Shown in pieces: positions 1 through 4,186 of a DNA stretch of 7,686 bases (position 1 is its first letter; each line of letters opens with the position of its first letter). Under the pieces are notes generated by a model. That model had not been told where the DNA came from, did no database searches, and saw nothing but the letters and a program-made list of their open reading frames with translations. The translations under genes and the position numbers were made by a program. Origin of the DNA: Lactobacillales bacterium (lineage in GTDB: Bacteria > Bacillota > Bacilli > Lactobacillales > Vagococcaceae); the NCBI GenBank assembly GCA_015655485.1, contig JAATEZ010000470.1, positions 1 through 7,686 of the forward strand, read 5' to 3'.

Positions 1-106
1 AATTCACAACACCAGACGCTAGAATCAAATTAAAAAAGTTATATCCTATTCTTTAAAAACTAGATGGATACAGTACTAGAAATGAATCGTATAATAATCT
101 CATTTT

Positions 107-283
107 TCAAAGTAAAATAAAATTTTCCGGCAGTCCAATTATAATATCTTCTAAAAACATAAAAAAACTTATTGGCTTCTTAAAAAAAACAGGTTCATTT
201 ATCCTTTTATTGTGTTCCCACATCCCCGCACCAACTATTACTCTCTCTGTGAAATAGTCTCTTGTCTCCCAATCCTGCTTCAT
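107..283 (-). pseudogene. Remnant, possibly fumarylacetoacetate hydrolase family
   Basis: A 58-codon minus-strand frame runs from an ATG at 283 to a TGA at 107-109, with no convincing ribosome binding site. Near residues 28-51 it reads INEPVFFKKP followed by a hydrophobic stretch and a D-I-I-I-G-L-P segment. This resembles the conserved 'P-V-F-F-x-K-P ... D-x-I-x-x-P' substrate-site region of fumarylacetoacetate hydrolase (FAH) family enzymes, which act on 2-oxo or dioxo acids. The family is normally over 200 residues, so at most a fragment survives. The idea gains a little weight from the neighbouring 2-oxo-acid aldolase on the same strand, because FAH-family and HpaI-type enzymes occur together in aromatic and oxo-acid catabolism. 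The similarity is from memory of family motifs and could be chance. Confidence 0.25.
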
Positions 284-295
284 TAACTTATTATA

Positions 296-358
296 TTACG
301 TTAGTAAAATTCCATGATTTTCTTCAGCCCATGACATAATCTTTGGTTTTTGTTTCAT
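296..358 (-). pseudogene. Remnant resembling AbiEi antitoxin N-terminus
   Basis: This short minus-strand frame, starting at an ATG at 358 (with a further in-frame ATG at 376), encodes KIMSWAEENHGILLT and then stops with TAA at 296-298. The pattern 'I-M-x-W-A-E-E-N-x-G-I-x-x-T' resembles the first helix of the winged-helix domain of AbiEi-family antitoxins, the transcriptional partners of AbiEii toxins. An AbiEii-like toxin fragment lies at 2127-2479, but on the other strand and about 1.8 kb away, so the two are not an intact pair. The fragment is only 20 residues, has no good ribosome binding site and cannot be functional. An alternative is that it is the N-terminus of the FAH-like remnant just downstream (107-283), whose family often begins M-R-x-G-T, as the ATG at 376 would give. 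Confidence 0.25.
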
Positions 359-506
359 AGAAGTTCCAATTCTCATGCTGCCATCTTATATATATTTTAA
401 CATGAAAATTAGTGATGATATGATTGAACTTAAAAAACAAATCGAAAATATTTTTTTACGATAATCTTACTGCGATTTGATAGTCTTTAAGCTTCAGAGA
501 TCTAGA

Positions 507-551
507 TTTTTTTATAAAAAGAAAAAGATGGCGGCTTTGAACTCGTCATCT
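507..551 (-). terminator. Probable intrinsic terminator of the aldolase transcript
   Basis: On the minus strand an AGATGACG / CGCCATCT stem (526-533 with 544-551, one A-C mismatch in eight pairs) closes a 10-base loop. It is followed by TTTTCTTTTT, reading into 507-525. It lies about 100 bases beyond the aldolase stop codon and faces the right way for that gene. The mismatch and the distance keep confidence moderate. Confidence 0.45.
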
Positions 552-654
552 AGTCATGGAATTTTATCTTTGCACAAAATATTTTATTATCAGATATCGA
601 TTTTTGGACGTCTAGCAGCATATTTTTTATAGTTTTTGCAGGAAATGTCTTTCT

Positions 655-1449
655 TTAATGCCTTTTTGATGGTGAGACAATTTCATCATAGAAAGACCAC
701 AAATGATTGATAGCCGACGTAATAAAAGTGGTATCTTGAGCAAAGCACAGCATATTGGCTCCAATATTTACCCATTCTTCAACACTCTTTCTCTCTATAG
801 CCGGAAAAACTATAAATGGTTTTTTATATTTTTTGCATATTTGTGCAGCATTAATCATCATCTCTTTTATTTCTTGTCTCTCCATATCACCAGCAAATCC
901 CATATCTAAGGATAAATCACCAGGCCCTAATGCGACTATATCCACTCCTTTAACTTGTACAATTTCTTCCAAATTATCATAACCGGATTTTTGCTCAATG
1001 ATCATCATTTTTAAAGTCTCATTTTCAGCATTCTTTACATAGTTAATATAACTCATACGTCCATAATAAGAAGCTCGTTGAGGATTGCAGCCTCTCACAC
1101 CTTTTGGAGGATAAGTACACGCAGCAACTGCTTTCTCAGCCTCTTTTGCTGTATTTATAAATGGAAATCCTATAATATCTGTTCCCATATCCATTATCGG
1201 TCTGACAAGAGCAGGATCGCTGCTTACTAATCGCACCAAAGACGCAGCACCACCGGCATGTGCTGCTATCATATGTTGTTGAATATCTTTGCGATCTAAA
1301 GCTCCATGTTCTCCCTCGATCCACACAAAATCATATCCAGATAAACCAACTAATTCACTGACAACGGAGTCAGCTAATGAAACCGCTACACCACATAGAA
1401 TTTTTTCTTCACCTAATTTTTCTTTAATCATTCTGGCATATTTTTCCAT
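655..1449 (-). CDS. HpcH/HpaI family aldolase (2-oxo-acid class II aldolase)
   Basis: This is a 264-residue cytoplasmic aldolase of the HpcH/HpaI family, which includes 4-hydroxy-2-oxo-heptanedioate aldolase and 2-dehydro-3-deoxyglucarate aldolase. These metal-dependent enzymes cleave 4-hydroxy-2-oxo acids to pyruvate plus an aldehyde. The expected landmarks are present along a single TIM barrel: W-I-E-G-E-H-G with the catalytic His at 48, V-R-L-V with Arg73, the metal ligands Glu152 (I-I-E-Q-K-S-G) and Asp178 (A-L-G-P-G-D-L-S), and Y-P-P-K-G-V-R-G at 113-120. The family usually reads G-P-N-D-L-S; here the Asn is Gly. Length is normal. The ATG at 1449 is preceded by AAGGG at a suitable distance. 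The gene stands alone, divergent from a MerR regulator that very likely controls it. The exact substrate cannot be read from the sequence, and RhmA- or GarL-like roles are possible. Confidence 0.9.
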   Translation of the reverse strand: MEKYARMIKEKLGEEKILCGVAVSLADSVVSELVGLSGYDFVWIEGEHGALDRKDIQQHMIAAHAGGAASLVRLVSSDPALVRPIMDMGTDIIGFPFINTAKEAEKAVAACTYPPKGVRGCNPQRASYYGRMSYINYVKNAENETLKMMIIEQKSGYDNLEEIVQVKGVDIVALGPGDLSLDMGFAGDMERQEIKEMMINAAQICKKYKKPFIVFPAIERKSVEEWVNIGANMLCFAQDTTFITSAINHLWSFYDEIVSPSKRH

Positions 1450-1488
1450 AATAAATTCCCTTCATAATAAATCTTTTCTGTAATAAAA

Positions 1489-1519
1489 ACTTTACAACTT
1501 CAACTTAGCTTGAAGTCAA
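1489..1519 (-). promoter_or_regulatory. MerR-type promoter of the aldolase gene (19-bp spacer)
   Basis: Read on the minus strand, TTGACT (-35, 1514-1519) and TAAAGT (-10, 1489-1494) are separated by exactly 19 bp. The spacer is overlapped by a perfect 7-bp inverted repeat, ACTTCAA-N6-TTGAAGT (1497-1516). An over-long 19-bp spacer with a dyad between the elements is the hallmark of promoters that MerR-family proteins activate by untwisting DNA. Transcription would start near 1482, giving a leader of about 33 bases before the aldolase ATG at 1449. The MerR gene next door is the obvious candidate regulator. Confidence 0.75.
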
Positions 1520-1538
1520 GACTTTTTATTAATTTTTT

Positions 1539-1567
1539 TTGACCTATATGTGAAAATTTTTTATAAT
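1539..1567 (+). promoter_or_regulatory. Sigma-A-type promoter of the MerR gene
   Basis: TTGACC (1539-1544) and a perfect TATAAT (1562-1567) are separated by 17 bp, which is near consensus for the housekeeping sigma factor. It reads toward the MerR gene, with a predicted start near 1574 and a leader of about 30 bases. The MerR dyad at 1497-1516 lies about 23 bases upstream of this -35, so autoregulation is possible but not shown. Confidence 0.75.
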
Positions 1568-1589
1568 AGAATTATTGCTTTTAAAGATT

Positions 1590-1596
1590 GGGAGGT
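1590..1596 (+). promoter_or_regulatory. Ribosome binding site that fixes the MerR start
   Basis: GGGAGGT lies 6 bases upstream of the ATG at 1603. A longer reading from a TTG at 1588 would run straight through this site, so the ATG is preferred. Confidence 0.85.
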
Positions 1597-1602
1597 AAAA
1601 AT

Positions 1603-1962
1603 ATGCAGTATTCTATAACCGATGTTTCAAAAATAACTGATATATCTCCATCGGCCATTCGGTTTTATGAAGAAAAAGGATTACTATTGACAATTAGCAG
1701 GAAATCTAGCGGTGTTCGCTACTTTACAGAAGAGGATGTAGAACGATTAACTTTTATTACCGAATTAAAAAAAGCTGGATTATCCATAAAAGAAATTCAT
1801 GAATGCTTTCATTTCTGTGATATGGGTGATGATACAATAGACAAAAGAATTAATCTATATCAACAACATAGGAAAAACATTTTAAATAAAATTAAAGATT
1901 TGGAACATTGTATTGAGCATATTGATGAAAAGATAACTTATCTAAACAGAAAAAACCTATAA
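1603..1962 (+). CDS. MerR family transcriptional regulator
   Basis: This is a 119-residue cytoplasmic DNA-binding regulator. The N-terminal winged helix-turn-helix is clear: Y-S-I-T-D-V-S-K-I-T-D-I-S-P-S-A-I-R-F-Y-E-E-K-G-L-L at residues 3-28, then G-V-R-Y-F-T-E-E-D at 37-45 and L-K-K-A-G-L-S-I-K-E-I at 55-65. A coiled-coil dimerisation helix follows from about 76 to 115. The short C-terminus has no obvious metal site. Cys68, Cys72 and Cys103 are present; Cys72 sits where NmlR/AdhR-like and related Firmicute MerR proteins often carry a Cys before 'G-D-x-T'. This permits, but does not prove, redox or aldehyde sensing. The protein is slightly shorter than many relatives of about 125-135 residues. 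It diverges from the aldolase gene, whose promoter has MerR-type architecture, so activation of the aldolase is the likely job. No clear terminator follows. Confidence 0.9.
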   Translation: MQYSITDVSKITDISPSAIRFYEEKGLLLTISRKSSGVRYFTEEDVERLTFITELKKAGLSIKEIHECFHFCDMGDDTIDKRINLYQQHRKNILNKIKDLEHCIEHIDEKITYLNRKNL

Positions 1963-2126
1963 AAAATAATATAATCTTGATTTTAAAGCGCGAGAAAATC
2001 TTACCGTTTCTTTTTTTCCAGCACTAAATCAAATTGAGCTGTCTGCGTTGCCTTTGTCTGCTAATCAAGCCATTTCACCGAAATAGCTGTCAACTTTTAA
2101 TTTCCATTAAGGTTGATTTTAATTTC
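1963..2126. other. Non-coding or decayed stretch after the MerR gene
   Basis: No gene with a start and ribosome binding site is visible. A plus-strand frame without a usable start stays open from 1970 to a TAG at 2084-2086 and encodes a plausible-looking but unrecognised peptide containing P-A-L-N-Q-I-E-L-S-A-L-P-L-S-A-N-Q. It may be debris of another gene. The AbiEii remnant begins just after this stretch. Confidence 0.4.
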
Positions 2127-2479
2127 TGCAAAATATTCAGTGATGGAAGAATTAGTTTGTCATCATATCCACTTGAAACGATCCTTGCAGAGAAGTTAGA
2201 AACAAAACTGTCCCGAGGGATTGCTATGCTGTGTCTATCTTATCAAAACTGAAAGCGGAGCAGATGGACTTGCCTGCAATAGAGCAGGCATTAGAAAACA
2301 CTAAGAATAAAAGTCGATCAGTATTTGAATTCTCGGATCACGGCTTGATTCTTGATGAAATCAAGAGTTCTGATTTTCAAAGACAGCTATGGACTAAATA
2401 TCAAAAGCAGTATAGCTATGCAATACATACCAGTTTTGACGAAATGATTGAAACGACACTGGATCTATTAAAGAAGTGA
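2127..2479 (+). pseudogene. Frameshifted C-terminal remnant of an AbiEii-type nucleotidyltransferase toxin
   Basis: Two overlapping plus-strand frames together give the C-terminal part of an AbiEii/AbiGii-family toxin, a nucleotidyltransferase-fold protein of type IV toxin-antitoxin and abortive-infection systems. The first frame (about 2127-2222) reads F-S-D-G-R-I-S-L then YPLETILAEKLETKLSRG, the family's best-conserved motif. The second frame (from 2225 to the TGA at 2477-2479) continues with A-V-S-I-L-S-K-L-K, a helical segment, L-I-L-D-E-I-K-S-S-D-F-Q, L-W-T-K-Y-Q-K-Q-Y-S-Y-A and the end. At the junction the expected N-T-R-M-R-D-F block is missing; a deletion of about 22 bases would explain both the missing residues and the frame change. 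The N-terminal half, with the nucleotidyltransferase active-site motifs, is not detectable. The relic spans about 115 of the family's usual 280-300 residues and cannot be active. Confidence 0.8.
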
Positions 2480-2759
2480 GTTTTTTTTGCGGGAACAATT
2501 GAGCGCAGAACAATCAATTGGTGATTTGATCTGTGATTATTTCGACCAATCTATACAAAGTAAAATTGATACTCAGCAAAAATAGATTTTGACGGTCGAT
2601 CATTTCCCGCAAACAGGCTTAAAAATTGAAATAAACAATCCAAAAAATATGCTTTGCTTTAGGGTATCTGATACATCATCACAATTCTAAACTGTATGTC
2701 AATACCTCTGTTTTACTTTCGGCGCGGTATCCTGTCTTTTCTGTTTTTAGTCAAGAAAA
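2480..2759. other. Non-coding stretch with a short orphan frame
   Basis: No supported gene is visible. A plus-strand frame from 2487 to a TAG at 2583-2585 encodes about 32 residues (L-R-E-Q-L-S-A-E-Q-S-I-G-D-L and so on), but it has only a TTG start, no ribosome binding site and no family resemblance I can name. It could be the tail of another decayed gene. The rest contains frequent stops in every frame. Confidence 0.4.
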
Positions 2760-2781
2760 AGACGTTCATTTCTGAACGTCT
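2755..2781 (-). terminator. Intrinsic terminator, minus strand
   Basis: A perfect 9-bp stem, AGACGTTCA / TGAACGTCT (2760-2768 with 2773-2781), closes a four-base loop and is followed on the minus strand by a T-run (2755-2759, then C and TT). It lies about 45 bases beyond the stop of the decayed minus-strand frame at 2826-3059. The terminator appears intact while the gene it served has decayed. Confidence 0.7.
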
Positions 2782-2825
2782 GGAAAAGAGAAAAGAATCA
2801 CAATTTTCACAGTACCGCTTAAATC

Positions 2826-3059
2826 TCATTCTCTATTTTTTTTATCTCCATAGTCTATATCAGCCGCAACAGAAATCTTGATATAGTTTTTAATCACTTT
2901 ATTTCTAGTTTTGTCACCCTCACCAATGAAGACGATATGTTTGAAAAAGTGCCTAAAATTAAAAATTTCTACGTATCTGTTCGTTGTAGCAACACTATAG
3001 TCTCGACATGCCTTGAGGAGATAAAAAAGATGACGCGTTGAGCTGGTAATCCCTTGACG
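2826..3059 (-). pseudogene. Unidentified decayed minus-strand coding frame
   Basis: A minus-strand frame of 77 residues stays open between a TGA at 3060-3062 and a TGA at 2826-2828 but has no ATG and no ribosome binding site. Its C-terminal half looks like real protein: R-Y-V-E-I-F-N-F-R-H-F-F, then HIVFIGEGDKTRNKVIKNYI, then K-I-S-V-A-A-D-I-D-Y-G-D-K-K. A good intrinsic terminator follows about 45 bases downstream on the same strand, as expected for the 3' end of a former gene. I do not recognise the family. It may be continuous, after a frameshift near 3000-3060, with the fragment at 2999-3154, which lies upstream on the same strand in another frame. Confidence 0.4.
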
Positions 3060-3154
3060 TCAGGGTATATTTCCGAAAAATTACCTATAAACGCAGATTT
3101 TTTCAGTCTCCTCCATCCTCCTGTTGCAAATTTAGCGCTGTCAGCTGCCATCAT
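2999..3154 (-). pseudogene. Decayed fragment, weakly like DUF1016/YhcG nuclease N-terminus
   Basis: A minus-strand frame beginning at ATG 3154 contains S-A-K-F-A-T-G-G-W-R-R-L-K-K, then F-S-E-I-Y-P-D-V-K-G-L-P-A-Q. The pattern 'G-W ... hydrophobic ... Y/F-P-D-V/M-K-G-F/L-S' resembles the N-terminal domain of DUF1016 (YhcG-like, PDDEXK-associated) proteins found with restriction and other defence genes. No downstream nuclease domain is present in frame; the frame ends with a TAG just below 2972. There is no ribosome binding site of note before the ATG. The resemblance is short and from memory, so this could equally be another decayed gene. Confidence 0.25.
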
Positions 3155-3266
3155 GCTTTCATTACAGTATATCGAAACAAAATTGTATACCAGACACTAC
3201 GTTTGGGGTTCCGAGTAGTATGGTCAGGCATGACTATTATATAATCTTTCAACAGATATTATAAAT
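3155..3266. other. Spacer downstream of the RpiR-family gene
   Basis: I see no gene and no convincing terminator for the minus-strand regulator that ends at 3267. Only a weak GTCA/TGAC dyad is present near 3222-3233. Confidence 0.4.
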
Positions 3267-4022
3267 TCACTCATCATATAGCACAAACTCATGATATTTC
3301 ATTAAGAGAATATTCAATGTAACATTTAACCCAATCATTATCTGGAGATCCATACCCGAATTATTTGAGATTTTAGCTGACTCAAAGTATAGATTATACT
3401 GTGCATTGTCTTGTAAATAATTTTTACCTATCTGGGTAATTGCGGCAATCGGCACATTATTTAATTTTAAAATAGGAATAATTTCACGCAAACCCGGTGT
3501 TTCACCTGAAAGACCAGCTATAATAATTAAATCATCATTCGTAATAAGTGAATCGCTAAGTGCCAGATTCGTTTCTCCGCTTATCAGAATATTACTTCGA
3601 CCGCTGACCAATAAATCTTTGCTGAATTCTTTTAAAAAATTATTTTGCGAAAAACCAGTTGCAAATAAAAAGACTAAACGAGCATCCTTCATTGCTGTAA
3701 GTAAAGAGGTCATATTCGTCTGTTCACAAATATGAAAAGTCCGACTGATATCATATTTCACTTTTCCAACTAAATCTTCCGGCTCAAATTGCGTCTGTTG
3801 AAGAGATTCTTTTAGCATATATTTCATTTCTGCAAACCCTTGAAAGCCTAATTTCTTGGCCAGTCTTAAGACTGAGCTTTTTGAGGATAACAAAAGCTCT
3901 CCCAACTCCACGATTGAACTATTAATTACCTTTTCCTTATTTTTTAATATAAATTGAAGCATTATCTTCTCGCTGTCAGCTAAATTATTGTAATGCAGCT
4001 TTACTTGCTGTTCAAAAATCAT
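3267..4022 (-). CDS. MurR/RpiR family transcriptional regulator (HTH + SIS domain)
   Basis: This is a 251-residue cytoplasmic regulator. Residues 1-75 form the RpiR-type helix-turn-helix, with I-V-E-L-G-E-L-L-L-S-S-K-S-S-V-L-R-L-A-K-K-L-G-F-Q-G-F-A-E-M-K. Residues about 113-245 form a sugar-isomerase (SIS) phosphosugar-binding domain, with the core A-G-L-S-G-E-T near 169-175. Proteins of this family usually sense a phosphorylated sugar and repress or activate a catabolic operon. The ATG at 4022 is chosen because AGGAG ends 6 bases before it; the ATG at 4028 abuts that site with no spacing. The gene lies downstream of the PTS/alpha-glucosidase operon on the same strand, but a strong terminator separates them, so it is probably transcribed from its own promoter. 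The PTS operon is its likely target, its effector likely the imported sugar phosphate; both are inferences from position. Confidence 0.9.
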   Translation of the reverse strand: MIFEQQVKLHYNNLADSEKIMLQFILKNKEKVINSSIVELGELLLSSKSSVLRLAKKLGFQGFAEMKYMLKESLQQTQFEPEDLVGKVKYDISRTFHICEQTNMTSLLTAMKDARLVFLFATGFSQNNFLKEFSKDLLVSGRSNILISGETNLALSDSLITNDDLIIIAGLSGETPGLREIIPILKLNNVPIAAITQIGKNYLQDNAQYNLYFESAKISNNSGMDLQIMIGLNVTLNILLMKYHEFVLYDE

Positions 4023-4028
4023 TTGCAT

Positions 4029-4033
4029 CTCCT
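4029..4033 (-). promoter_or_regulatory. Ribosome binding site that decides the RpiR-family start
   Basis: AGGAG on the minus strand is immediately followed by ATGCAA and then ATG. It touches the first ATG (4028) but is 6 bases from the second (4022), so the second is the likely start. Confidence 0.75.
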
Positions 4034-4090
4034 ATTCACTTCTACTTAAATGAAAATTAAGGTATCAAAAACCTGCAGCTTTTGTGTTAT

Positions 4091-4123
4091 CCAATGCACA
4101 CCGGAATACTACGTAGCCATTGG
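4091..4123. repeat. Inverted repeat in the RpiR-family leader, candidate operator
   Basis: CCAATG (4091-4096) and CATTGG (4118-4123) form a perfect 6-bp dyad with a 21-base spacer, between the putative extended -10 and the regulator's start. Two half-sites about 27 bases apart could be bound by a dimeric regulator, or the RNA could form a weak stem. It may also be chance in a 160-base gap. Confidence 0.3.
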
Positions 4124-4137
4124 CTTACTCTGCTATT

Positions 4138-4146
4138 ATTATAACA
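4138..4146 (-). promoter_or_regulatory. Candidate extended -10 promoter of the RpiR-family gene
   Basis: On the minus strand TGTTATAAT matches the extended -10 form TG-N-TATAAT perfectly. No good -35 lies 17-18 bases upstream, which extended -10 promoters tolerate. It sits directly after the operon terminator and would give a leader of about 105-110 bases before the ATG at 4022. Confidence 0.45.
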
Positions 4147-4147
4147 T

Positions 4148-4178
4148 AAAAGGATCTCTAAAAATCAGAGATCCTTTT
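4148..4178 (-). terminator. Strong terminator of the PTS/alpha-glucosidase operon
   Basis: A perfect 12-bp stem (4148-4159 AAAAGGATCTCT with 4167-4178 AGAGATCCTTTT) closes a 7-base loop, a few bases beyond the alpha-glucosidase stop codon. On the minus strand the stem ends in TTTT; on the plus strand TTTTTATTTTC follows, so it could work in both directions. It separates the operon from the RpiR-family gene. Confidence 0.85.
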
Positions 4179-4186
4179 TATTTTCT

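Larger units (their letters stand above)
1..654. other. Gene-poor, AT-rich decayed stretch
   Basis: No intact gene is visible here on either strand. The plus strand is densely interrupted by stops. The minus strand carries two short frames that look like leftovers of coding sequence (listed separately at 107-283 and 296-358). From 377 to 654 I see no coding signal, only a hairpin followed by a T-rich tract on the minus strand (526-551), which probably terminates the aldolase transcript. From 1 to 106 I see nothing that I can name. Confidence 0.6.

Noticed and set aside
526..551. A tRNA-like T-arm (TTTGAAC within a small stem)
   Set aside because: The loop is 10-12 bases, the stem pairs poorly as a T-arm, and no acceptor, D or anticodon arms surround it. 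A terminator hairpin explains it better.
1588..1602. TTG start for the MerR gene, adding five residues
   Set aside because: The added codons are the ribosome binding site itself. The ATG at 1603 has ideal spacing and begins the conserved domain.
2034..2252. A separate 72-residue plus-strand gene
   Set aside because: Only its second half resembles protein (AbiEii motif), it has no ribosome binding site, and it continues in another frame at 2225. It is one half of a single pseudogene.
2697..2702. A minus-strand TTGACA as a promoter -35
   Set aside because: No acceptable -10 lies 16-19 bases downstream, and no intact gene follows on that strand.
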